NCBI RefSeq assembly: GCF_001305675.1
Contig: NZ_CP011853.1
Coordinates: 3,286,001-3,350,000, forward strand
Source: Gordonia phthalatica
Lineage (GTDB): Bacteria > Actinomycetota > Actinomycetes > Mycobacteriales > Mycobacteriaceae
DNA: 64,000 nt
Direction of reading: 5' to 3'
Both the position numbers and the translations under genes were made by a program. Position 1 is the stretch's first letter. Each line of letters starts with the position of its first letter. The notes under the pieces were generated by a model. That model ran no database searches and was not told the origin of the DNA. It saw nothing but the letters and a program-made list of their open reading frames with translations. Below are positions 56,148 through 64,000 of the stretch, piece by piece.

Positions 56148-56495
56148 TCATCCCACTGATCGATGCTCCACCACGGTGCGCGGAACATCGCGTCCGATCC
56201 ATTCGACGATGTCGAGAACCATCTGCGCCAAGCGCTCAGGAGGCAGGGCAACGATTCCCGGAAGGCACCTGACCACCGCGGCCACCAGCGAACTCTCCAC
56301 CGACATGCACTCCATGCCCGCTGCGCGGCGCTGCGCCTGTACGGCGTCCGCGAGCTGCCCGCAGGTGACCGCCTCTCCCCCGACTCGCACCGCTGTCAGC
56401 CACGGTGTCACATCCGCCCGATCATAGAGTTCTTCGAGGACCGCGCCGATCCACTCACCCCGCTCACGTCCTTCCACCATCGCCACCGCCCCCAT
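56148..56495 (-). CDS. Small protein of unknown family, paralogue B
   Basis: The protein is about 115 residues from ATG 56495 (ATG 56480 is also possible). It carries the same pattern as paralogue A: GEWIGAVLEELYDRADVTPW, LTAVRVGGEAVTCGQLADAV, ECMSVESSLVAAVVRCLPGI, LPPERLAQMVLDIVEWIGRD. It has no membrane segment or signal. It lies between the mbtH terminator and paralogue A. Function is unknown; position suggests either the kinase array or the NRPS locus. Confidence 0.65.
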   Translation of the reverse strand: MGAVAMVEGRERGEWIGAVLEELYDRADVTPWLTAVRVGGEAVTCGQLADAVQAQRRAAGMECMSVESSLVAAVVRCLPGIVALPPERLAQMVLDIVEWIGRDVPRTVVEHRSVG

Positions 56496-56577
56496 TCCCG
56501 TCCCTGTGTCACCTGTTCGGACTACCGATGGACTGAGCGTAACCGAGTTCACGGAGTCTCGCGAGGCGAGCGAAGAC

Positions 56578-56617
56578 AGCGGGACGGCGGCATCGGATCC
56601 GATACCGCCGTCCCGCT
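56578..56617 (-). terminator. Perfect hairpin terminator after mbtH
   Basis: AGCGGGACGGCGG (56578-56590) pairs perfectly with 56605-56617, and the loop itself contains ATCGGATCCGAT, giving a nearly complete 40-base palindrome. It lies 32 bases past the mbtH stop and marks the end of the NRPS-mbtH transcript. Confidence 0.85.
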
Positions 56618-56648
56618 CCCCCGAGGGGTTGTCTGCGCTGTCGAGCGA

Positions 56649-56879
56649 CTAGCCTTCGCGAGCCGCCTTGTCCGCCTCCATCGCGTCGATCAGGCTCTGC
56701 GGACGCAGGTCGGTCCAGTTCTCCTCGACGTACTTGAGGCAGGCCTCGCGGCTGTCCTCGCCGAACACCTTGTTCCAGCCGGCCGGGATGTCGGCGAACG
56801 TGGGCCACAGCGAGTGCTGGTTCTCGTGGTTCACCAGCACGTAGAAGCGCCCGTTTTCGTCGTCGAACGGGTTGGTCAT
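56649..56879 (-). CDS. mbtH: MbtH-family NRPS chaperone
   Basis: MbtH proteins bind and activate NRPS adenylation domains. The 76-residue protein shows the full motif: MTNPFDDENGRFYVLVNHEN, QHSLWPTFADIPAGWNKVF, then CLKYVEENWTDLRPQSL. It lies 84 bases downstream of the NRPS gene on the same strand. Confidence 0.95.
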   Translation of the reverse strand: MTNPFDDENGRFYVLVNHENQHSLWPTFADIPAGWNKVFGEDSREACLKYVEENWTDLRPQSLIDAMEADKAAREG

Positions 56880-56963
56880 GATTAGCAGTCCTTTCGTGAC
56901 TGGGCAGTCTCGCCCATGATTGTCTCATCGTCGGGCCGCAGCAGAGTGCTACGGGCCCCAGGT

Positions 56964-59900
56964 TCACTCATTCGGTCGGGATGCGCCTGCCTCCTCGAGT
57001 GCCGCGGCGAGCACCGGTCCGATCACGGTCAACGCATCGGCGTTCGCCATCCCCAAGTGGTGGGTGTCGACGTCGACCTCGACGATCTCGCCGCCGATGA
57101 AGTCGCGCCAGGCCTCGGCGACCTCTTCCGGCTTCTCCTTGTCGGCGGTTGCGACGAAGATGTGCAGGTCACCGTCGAACACGTCCGGCGTGAATCCGAT
57201 CACGACGTCCTGAGCCGAGGCGAAGCTCTCCATGATGCGTCCCACCTGGTCCTCACTGAAGAGCCCCATGCCCGCGATCTGCGCGCGCACGACCTCGGTG
57301 ACCTCTTCGGCGCTGGACGCGTGCAGATCGTCGCCCAGATCGAACAGTTCACGCCAGCCGCCGAGCAGGTCGGCGACCACCTCCCCGTCGTCGTTCGAGT
57401 CCGTCTCGAGCGATTCGGTCTCGGTCGCCTCGATCGTCGCGACCGCCGACGGCTCCTCGCCGTCGACGATGCTCTGCACCATCTCCGCGGGCACCGGCGC
57501 AGCGTCCATGACGCCGAGGTACGCGACCTCCTCGCCGGCGGCACGCAGTCTCGTCGCCATCGCCTGCGCGATCACGCCGCCCACCGACCAGCCCAGGAGG
57601 TGGTACGGACCGCTGGGCTGCACCGTCCGAATCTCCTCGAGATAGCGATCGGCGAGCTGCCCGGCATCGTCGCGGACGTCCTCGCCCGCGGTGACGTGCG
57701 GATCCTGCAGACCGTACAGCGGACGGTCCTCCAGGTACGGCGCGAAGCCTCCGTAGAACCACGCGAGACCGCCTGCCGGATGAACACAGAACAGCGGTGC
57801 GCGGGAGCCCTCTGTCCGAAGCGCCAGCAGGACGCCGTTCGCCGCCGCAGTCTCCGACTCCAGGTGAGCCGCGACCCCGCGGACCGTCGGATCGGAGAAC
57901 AGCGCCGCCAACTCCACGTCCGCTGCGAGCTCCACGCGCAGGCGTTCGACGATCCGCACCGCGGACAGCGAATTGCCGCCCAGCGCGAAGAACGACGCCG
58001 TCGCCGACACCTCGGGGAGCCCGAGGACCTCCGCGAAGACCCGCGCGATCACCGTCTCCCGAACGCCCTCCGGCGCCACGAACGCTTCAGCGGTCGCGGT
58101 CGGATCCGGTGTCGGCAGGGCTGCGCGATCGATCTTCGCCGCCGCATTCATCGGCATCTCGTCGAGCGCCGTCCACACGGCCGGAACCATGTACGGGGCC
58201 AACTCCGCCGAGACCGACGCCCGCACCGCGGCGAGGTCGACGGTGTCCGGCGACACGAAGCCCGCGAGGAACTGGTCGCCGCCGGCCGTCGTCTCGAGGG
58301 TGACCACGGCGTGGACCACACCCGGCGCGCGGCGCATCGCCGATTCGATCTCGCCCAGTTCGATGCGCTGACCGCGCAGCTTCACCTGGAAGTCGGTCCG
58401 GCCGAGGTAGTCGATCTCGCCGTCCGCCGTCCACCGCACCAGGTCGCCGGTTCGGTACAGGCGACCGCCCGGCTCGAACGGGTCGGCGACGAACCGCTCG
58501 GCCGTGAGGCCCGGTCGCGAGGAGTATCCGCGTGCCAATTGAACGCCGCCAAGATACATCTCACCCGGCACCCCGATCGGCACCGGCCGCATCCGAGCGT
58601 CGAGAACCCACGTGGTCAGGTGGGAGACGGGACGACCGATGGTCACCGGTCGACCGGCTTCCACCGGCTTGTACGTGGCCACGATCGCGGCCTCCGTGGG
58701 TCCGTACAGGTTGTACGGTTCGGAGTCCGGCCAGACTGTCATCAGCCGCTCAACCAGTGATTCCGGGAACGCCTCACCGCCGACGTCGAGGTGCCGCAAC
58801 GATGCCAGCACCGCGAGCTCCTCGTCGGTCAGGATCTCGAGCATCGTCGAGACCACCGACGGAACGAGAATCGCGGAGGTGACTCGATTGCGCCCGAGCT
58901 CCACGGCCAGGGCCCGCGGATCCTGATGGACACCCGGCGCCAACACCAGCAGCGCACCGCCGGAGACGACGGGGCGGTAGTACTCGAGCACCGACGGGTC
59001 GAAGGTCGACGAGACCACCTGTCCGAAGACGTCGCGGGCCGTGTAGCCGTGCACCAGCGCGTCATGCCTCAGCTGGGACACGACTGCGCGGTGGGACACC
59101 GCAACGCCCTTCGGCGTGCCGGTGGATCCCGACGTGAAGAGGGTGTACGCGGCGGAGTCGACGTGCACGGCCGGGCGTGCGCCCATCACCGAGCGCACTC
59201 GCTGCGACTCCGAGGACCGCGCAGCGGTCAGGACGTCGTCGTCCGAGAGCTCGACCGCCGTGATCCCCGAGGCCGCGGCGACCCGTCGCAGCTCGTCCGG
59301 ACCGTCCGGCCGCAGAATGACGGCCCGGACACCCGCGGTGTCGATCATGTGCTGGAGCCGGTCGGCGGGCGCCTCCGGATCCATCGGCACGAACTGGCCG
59401 CCGACGACGACCGACGCGTGCACGGCCACGATCAGCGACGCCGATCGGGGCAGTGCGACGGCGATCGGCGTCTCCGCACCGACGCCGAGACCGGCGAGCC
59501 GCTCGGCCACCGAACCGATCGCGCGGTCGAGTTCGCCGTAGGTCAGCTCCTCGCCCTCCGGGGTGATCAGCGCGATCGCGTCGGGAGTCGCCTCCACCCG
59601 TTCCCACACCAGGTCGGCCAGGGTGTCGCCGACGTTCGCCGGCACGAGGTCCAGACCGTGCGACCACTCGTCGATACTCCCCGCCTCTGACGGGAGCACG
59701 ATGTCGACCGCGCCGACCGCCTGCGTCGGATCGCCGACGAGGACCGTCAGCAATGCCACGAGTCGAGCCATCGTCGCCTCGACGGTGCCCGCGTCGAACA
59801 GGTCTGCGGCGTACTGCGCCGAACCGTGCCACGCCGTTCCCGGTGCTCCGATGGTGACGTCGACGACCAGATCCACCTGGATCGGGGCGCGGCCGTCGTT

Positions 59901-62900
59901 CAGCAGTTCGACGCGCAGATCGCCGATGACGGGCAGCACCGTCTGTCCCGTGTCTCCGCCGGACTGGCGGACCGACAGCCACACCTGGGCGAGTGCCGCG
60001 AACGCCTCCGACCGCACCGGGTTGATGGAGTCCACGACGGTCTCGAACGGCGCGACGCTGTGCGAGAAGGCCGCCAGGTCCACATCGCGCACCTGGTTCA
60101 GCAGGGACTCGAACGTGTCCTCGGCACCGACCCGTGTGCGCAACACCAGGGTGTTGACGAACATGCCGATCAGCGGGTCGAGAGCAGCCTGACCGCGGCC
60201 CGCCACGGGCGTGCCGATGGCGATGTCGTCGGATCCCGCGAGTCGCGACAGCAGGACCGCCAGCGCGGAGTGGACCACCATGAACGGGGTCGTCCCCGTG
60301 GCCCCGGCGAAGGCGGCGATCTGATCGGCCAGATCCGCTGGGATCTCGAAGTCCACCCGTGCGCCGCGCTGCGAGGCGACCGCCGGTCGCGGGTGATCGG
60401 TCGGCAGCGCCAGGAGATCCGGCATCCCTGCCAGCTGGTCACGCCAGTACTCCAGTTGCGAGCCCACCACCGAACCCGGGTCGTCGGGCGACCCCAGCTC
60501 GCGGTGCTGCCACAGCGCGAAGTCGGCGAACTGGACCGGCAGCGCGGCGATGTCGGGCGCCTGCCCGGCGCTGCGCGCCGTGTACGCGACGACCAGGTCG
60601 GAGAGCAGCGGGCCGAGCGACTCGCCGTCCGCGGCGATGTGGTGGACGACGACCGCGAGCACGTGCTCGTCGGGCGCGATCTCCCATACGCGGACGCGGA
60701 GCGGCCACTGCTCGGCGAGCACGAAGCCGGTCATGACCGCCGTCTCGACGGCCTCCTGCCCGTCGACCAGCGCCCAGTCGAATCGGTCGGCGATCGAGTC
60801 GATCGGATCGACCACCTGCACCGGCTCCCCGTCGACGACGGGGAATGTGGTGCGCAGGATCTCGTGCCGGACGACAACGTCGATCAGCGCCGCACGCAGT
60901 GCTTCGACGTCCAGTGGTCCGGACAGTCGCAACACCGCCGGGATGTTGTAGGCCGCCGACGCGGCGTCGAACCGGTTGATGAACCACATCCGTTGCTGCG
61001 CGAACGACAGCGGGATGCGATCGGGTCGGGGCTCCACCGCTTCGATCGGCGCGAGTCCGGCACCGTGCGTCCGGGAGAGGGCCGCGAGGCCCCGCACCGA
61101 CGGCGCGTCGAACACGTCACGGACCGCCAACTCGACGCCGAGGGCGTCACCGACCCGCGCCGCCAGGCGCATCGCGGACAGCGAATTGCCGCCGAGATCG
61201 AAGAACGACTCCGTGACACTGACCTGCTCCACGCCGAGGACGTCGCTGAAGACCGCGGCGACCGCTTCCTCATCGGCGTTCTCGGGCACGGTGAAGACGG
61301 CTGCGACCGAACCGAAGTCGGGCGCCGGGAGCGCCTTGCGGTCCAGCTTGCCCGCCGAGTTCAGTGCGATGTCCTCGAGGACGGACCACACCGTGGGCAC
61401 CATGTACCCCGGGAGCGCCAGCGACACCGCGGACTTGACCCGGTCGAGGTCGATGCGCTCGCTTCCGCCCGACACGTAACCGACGAGGTGCTGGGACCCA
61501 CCCGGCCCATCGACGACGGTCGCGGCCGCGTGGACCACGCCCGGCGCGGACGCCAGGACGGACTCGATCTCACCGAGCTCGATGCGCTGACCGCGCAGCT
61601 TCACCTGGAAGTCGGTGCGGCCGAGGTACTCGAGCCGCCCGTCGCCGGTGCGGCGGACCAGGTCGCCGGTCCGATACAGCCGCTCGCCCGGGTTCGCCGG
61701 GTCGGCGACGAACCGCTCCGCAGTCAGGTCGGGACGAGCCGCGTACCCGCGCGCCAGCTGGACGCCGCCGAGGTACAACTCGCCGGCCACCCCGTCGGGG
61801 ACGCGGTGCAGTCGACCGTCGAGGACCACCGCGGAACTGTTCCAGACCGGCAGACCGATGGCCACCGACGAGGCGCCCGCATCGACGGTCTCGATGCGTT
61901 CGTAGGTGATCTCGACCGCGGCCTCGGTCGGCCCGTACAGGTTGTAGAACAGGATGTCCGGCTGCGCGTCCCGCAGTTCCGCGGCGACGGTCGGAGGCAG
62001 CGCCTCACCCGTGGTCGACACGATCCGGAGAGACGACATCGCGGCGATCCGCTCGGTGCCGACGATCTCGCAGAACACCGACAGCATCGACGGCACGAAG
62101 TGCACCATCGTCGCCCGGGACTCCTCGATCACTTCGGCCACGTAGAGCGGGTCGATGTGACCGCCCGCCTTGAGGACCACCAGCTCGGCGCCCACCGTCA
62201 GCGGCGCGAACAGCTCGGGGACTGAGCAGTCGAACGTGTACGGCGTCTTCTGCAGCACCACGTCGGTGCGGTCGATCGGGAGCTCGTCCAAGCCCCACCG
62301 CAGGCGGTTGACGACGGCCTCGTGAGTCAGGGTGACGCCCTTCGGCCGCCCGGTGGATCCGGAGGTGAAGAGGGTGTAGACCGCGTGGTCCGGTCGCAGC
62401 GGAGACAACCGCTCGGCGTCGGTGACGGGCGAACCGACATCGACGGGGTGATCGGTGTCGACCTCGATGACCGTGACCTCGCCCTGCCCCGTCGACACGG
62501 TGCCGCCTGCGGTCAGTATCACCCGCACGCCCGCCGTCTCCAGCATGTACTCGACGCGCTCGGCGGGTGCTTCGACGTCCACCGGCACGTACTGTCCGCC
62601 GGCCGTCACAACCGCATGGATGGCGACCATCATCTCGACGGACCGGTCGATGATCACCGCGACGGCGGTCTCCGGACCGACGCCTGCGGCGATGAGCCGC
62701 CGTGCCAGTTCGTTGACGCGCGCACCGAACTCCGCGTAGGTGACCTCGCGGCCCTCATACCGCAGCGCCACAGCGTGCGGCGTCCTCGCGATCTGATCGG
62801 CGACGGCGTCGGCGACGGTCTCGGCGTCGACGGCGATCGACGCGCCCCGCTCCAACGCCGCGATGCCGTCCTCGTCGGCACCCAGCACATCGACGTCGCC

Positions 62901-64000
62901 GACGATCAACGACGGCTGCGCGGTCACCTCGGTCATCATCGTGACGAGTCGCGAGCCGAACGACTCGATGGTCGACGCGTCGAACAGGTCGGTCGCGTAC
63001 TCGACGGACACGACCCACTCCTCGTCGCGAGCGCCCACCGAGACCTCGAAAGTGAGGTCCGCGCGAGCGGTCCCGACCGGTGCCGAGACCGGTTCCACCG
63101 TCAGCGCGTCGGCCGACGACGACGCCGAACCGGTGTCGACGCTCCGCTCGTTGAAGAACAGGAGGATCTGCGCGAGCGGCGCGAAGGCCTCCGAACGCAC
63201 CGGGTTCAGCGCGTCCACGAGGACTTCGAACGGCAGGTCCGCGTTGGCGAAGGCGTCCAGATCCCCGACACGGACGGCGTCGAGCAGCCCGTCGAAGGAA
63301 CTGCTCGCATCCACCGCGGTGCGCAGCACCAGCGTGTTGACGAACATGCCGACGAGCGGGTCCAGAACGGCTTGTCCGCGACCCGCGACCGAGGTGCCGA
63401 TCGCGATGTCGTCGCTGCCCGACAACCGGGACAGGAGCGCTGCGAGCGCGGCATGGAAGACCATGAACGGTGTCGCCGCGTGCGCCGTCGCCAGCGTGTG
63501 CGCGGCGTCGACCACGTCGCTCGGAATCGAGAACGACACCCGTGATCCGCGCTGGGACGCCACGGGAGGCCGAGGTCGGTCCGTCGGCAGCGCCGACACG
63601 TCGGGAAGACCGGCGAGTCGCTCGGTCCAGAACGACAGTTGGCGTCCGAGCGGCGACTGCTGGTCGTCGGCGGCGCCGAGCACCCGATGCTGCCACAGCG
63701 CGAAGTCCACGAACTGCACCTCGAGCGGCGTGAACTGCGGTTCGGCGCCTGCCGAACGCGCGGCGTACGCGGTCACCAGGTCGGTGACGAGCGGTGCCAG
63801 CGATTCGCCGTCCGCCGCGATGTGGTGCAGGACCAGCGCGAGGACGTGCTCGTCGGGGCTCACCGGCAGCAGGCGGACGCGCATCGGCCACTGTGCGGTG
63901 ACGTCGAAGCCCGCCTGCACGGCGGACAGAACCGCGTCCTGATCGGCGACGATCCGCCAATCCAACTGGTCCGCGACGACGTCGGCGCCCGCTATCTGCG
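56964..64000 (-). CDS. Non-ribosomal peptide synthetase, C-A-T-C-A-T-TE (5' end outside window)
   Basis: The frame runs open to the right edge; the TTG at 63965 is not the start because conserved residues (QIAGADVVADQL) continue upstream. Order: end of a condensation domain (HHIAADGES); adenylation 1 (LFTSGSTGRPKGV, YGPTEAA, RTGDLVRR); carrier LGGNSLSAMR; condensation 2 (HHIAADGES); adenylation 2 (LFTSGSTGTPKGV, YGPTEAAI, RTGDLVRW); carrier LGGNSLSAVR; thioesterase (GWSVGG, MDAAPVP, DTHHLGM). Both modules activate one residue each and the thioesterase ends synthesis. By-eye pocket residues are D-C-P-H-S-T-L-V-E for A1 and D-P-L-I-D-G-L-I-V for A2; I do not assign substrates. A siderophore is possible but unproven. 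Confidence 0.93.
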   Translation of the reverse strand, partial: QIAGADVVADQLDWRIVADQDAVLSAVQAGFDVTAQWPMRVRLLPVSPDEHVLALVLHHIAADGESLAPLVTDLVTAYAARSAGAEPQFTPLEVQFVDFALWQHRVLGAADDQQSPLGRQLSFWTERLAGLPDVSALPTDRPRPPVASQRGSRVSFSIPSDVVDAAHTLATAHAATPFMVFHAALAALLSRLSGSDDIAIGTSVAGRGQAVLDPLVGMFVNTLVLRTAVDASSSFDGLLDAVRVGDLDAFANADLPFEVLVDALNPVRSEAFAPLAQILLFFNERSVDTGSASSSADALTVEPVSAPVGTARADLTFEVSVGARDEEWVVSVEYATDLFDASTIESFGSRLVTMMTEVTAQPSLIVGDVDVLGADEDGIAALERGASIAVDAETVADAVADQIARTPHAVALRYEGREVTYAEFGARVNELARRLIAAGVGPETAVAVIIDRSVEMMVAIHAVVTAGGQYVPVDVEAPAERVEYMLETAGVRVILTAGGTVSTGQGEVTVIEVDTDHPVDVGSPVTDAERLSPLRPDHAVYTLFTSGSTGRPKGVTLTHEAVVNRLRWGLDELPIDRTDVVLQKTPYTFDCSVPELFAPLTVGAELVVLKAGGHIDPLYVAEVIEESRATMVHFVPSMLSVFCEIVGTERIAAMSSLRIVSTTGEALPPTVAAELRDAQPDILFYNLYGPTEAAVEITYERIETVDAGASSVAIGLPVWNSSAVVLDGRLHRVPDGVAGELYLGGVQLARGYAARPDLTAERFVADPANPGERLYRTGDLVRRTGDGRLEYLGRTDFQVKLRGQRIELGEIESVLASAPGVVHAAATVVDGPGGSQHLVGYVSGGSERIDLDRVKSAVSLALPGYMVPTVWSVLEDIALNSAGKLDRKALPAPDFGSVAAVFTVPENADEEAVAAVFSDVLGVEQVSVTESFFDLGGNSLSAMRLAARVGDALGVELAVRDVFDAPSVRGLAALSRTHGAGLAPIEAVEPRPDRIPLSFAQQRMWFINRFDAASAAYNIPAVLRLSGPLDVEALRAALIDVVVRHEILRTTFPVVDGEPVQVVDPIDSIADRFDWALVDGQEAVETAVMTGFVLAEQWPLRVRVWEIAPDEHVLAVVVHHIAADGESLGPLLSDLVVAYTARSAGQAPDIAALPVQFADFALWQHRELGSPDDPGSVVGSQLEYWRDQLAGMPDLLALPTDHPRPAVASQRGARVDFEIPADLADQIAAFAGATGTTPFMVVHSALAVLLSRLAGSDDIAIGTPVAGRGQAALDPLIGMFVNTLVLRTRVGAEDTFESLLNQVRDVDLAAFSHSVAPFETVVDSINPVRSEAFAALAQVWLSVRQSGGDTGQTVLPVIGDLRVELLNDGRAPIQVDLVVDVTIGAPGTAWHGSAQYAADLFDAGTVEATMARLVALLTVLVGDPTQAVGAVDIVLPSEAGSIDEWSHGLDLVPANVGDTLADLVWERVEATPDAIALITPEGEELTYGELDRAIGSVAERLAGLGVGAETPIAVALPRSASLIVAVHASVVVGGQFVPMDPEAPADRLQHMIDTAGVRAVILRPDGPDELRRVAAASGITAVELSDDDVLTAARSSESQRVRSVMGARPAVHVDSAAYTLFTSGSTGTPKGVAVSHRAVVSQLRHDALVHGYTARDVFGQVVSSTFDPSVLEYYRPVVSGGALLVLAPGVHQDPRALAVELGRNRVTSAILVPSVVSTMLEILTDEELAVLASLRHLDVGGEAFPESLVERLMTVWPDSEPYNLYGPTEAAIVATYKPVEAGRPVTIGRPVSHLTTWVLDARMRPVPIGVPGEMYLGGVQLARGYSSRPGLTAERFVADPFEPGGRLYRTGDLVRWTADGEIDYLGRTDFQVKLRGQRIELGEIESAMRRAPGVVHAVVTLETTAGGDQFLAGFVSPDTVDLAAVRASVSAELAPYMVPAVWTALDEMPMNAAAKIDRAALPTPDPTATAEAFVAPEGVRETVIARVFAEVLGLPEVSATASFFALGGNSLSAVRIVERLRVELAADVELAALFSDPTVRGVAAHLESETAAANGVLLALRTEGSRAPLFCVHPAGGLAWFYGGFAPYLEDRPLYGLQDPHVTAGEDVRDDAGQLADRYLEEIRTVQPSGPYHLLGWSVGGVIAQAMATRLRAAGEEVAYLGVMDAAPVPAEMVQSIVDGEEPSAVATIEATETESLETDSNDDGEVVADLLGGWRELFDLGDDLHASSAEEVTEVVRAQIAGMGLFSEDQVGRIMESFASAQDVVIGFTPDVFDGDLHIFVATADKEKPEEVAEAWRDFIGGEIVEVDVDTHHLGMANADALTVIGPVLAAALEEAGASRPNE

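Noticed and set aside
56916..63545. Long plus-strand open frames opposite the NRPS
   Set aside because: Same reason: His/Arg/Asp-rich antisense frames with no recognisable content over a clearly coding NRPS strand.

Overview
The window reads as high-GC actinobacterial chromosome. The best fit is a member of the Mycobacteriales close to Gordonia. The reasons are mycobacterium-type ribosomal proteins and adenylate kinase, an MTB12-like lipoprotein with an IdeR/DtxR-type iron box, an actinobacterial narGHJI-narK operon, an MbtH protein with an NRPS, and lipoglycan-type GT87 and SIMPL-domain genes. The genus is inferred from protein style, not proven.

Layout. (1) 1-11.3 kb, minus strand: 5' end of rpoA, then rpsD, rpsK, rpsM, rpmJ, infA, and after a small plus-strand block (holin-like, SIMPL, dtd, GT87) map, adk, secY, rplO, rpmD, rpsE, rplR, rplF, rpsH. 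(2) 11.7-22.4 kb, accessory: two tandem anchored paralogues, an AbiEi/DUF559-like gene between two copies of a palindromic repeat, a pseudokinase/beta-propeller receptor with a broken duplicate, a decayed double GGDEF gene, a LysR regulator, and a second pseudokinase receptor that lacks its N-lobe. (3) 22.7-41.4 kb, a nitrate/molybdenum block: narGHJI-narK-cupin, a toxin-antitoxin remnant, modABC with an HTH-TOBE regulator, then moeA-moaC-mobA-DUF6457-moaD and, on the other strand, mog-moaE-moaA. moaE carries an apparent frameshift. (4) 41.8-43.3 kb: rplN-rplX-rplE-rpsN. The spc ribosomal operon is therefore cut between rpsN and rpsH by about 30 kb. Each half has its own signals: a perfect terminator after rpsN and a good promoter before rpsH. 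(5) 43.5-56.5 kb, minus strand: a signalling array of four membrane histidine kinase genes. Each kinase overlaps a downstream gene for a membrane protein with a shared, unassigned C-terminal domain. Two LuxR-type regulators head two of the modules, and two small paralogous proteins of unknown family head the other two. One kinase has lost its H-box histidine. An iron-box lipoprotein and an acetoacetate-decarboxylase-like gene sit inside the array on the plus strand. (6) 56.6-64 kb: mbtH and a large NRPS gene (partial C-A-T-C-A-T-TE) running off the right edge.

How it fits together. modABC brings in molybdate, moa/mob/moe/mog build the guanine-dinucleotide cofactor that NarG needs, and NarK exchanges nitrate and nitrite. 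The kinase array is the strongest candidate for an undescribed system: a repeated kinase plus partner cassette that appears to have duplicated in tandem and then diverged.
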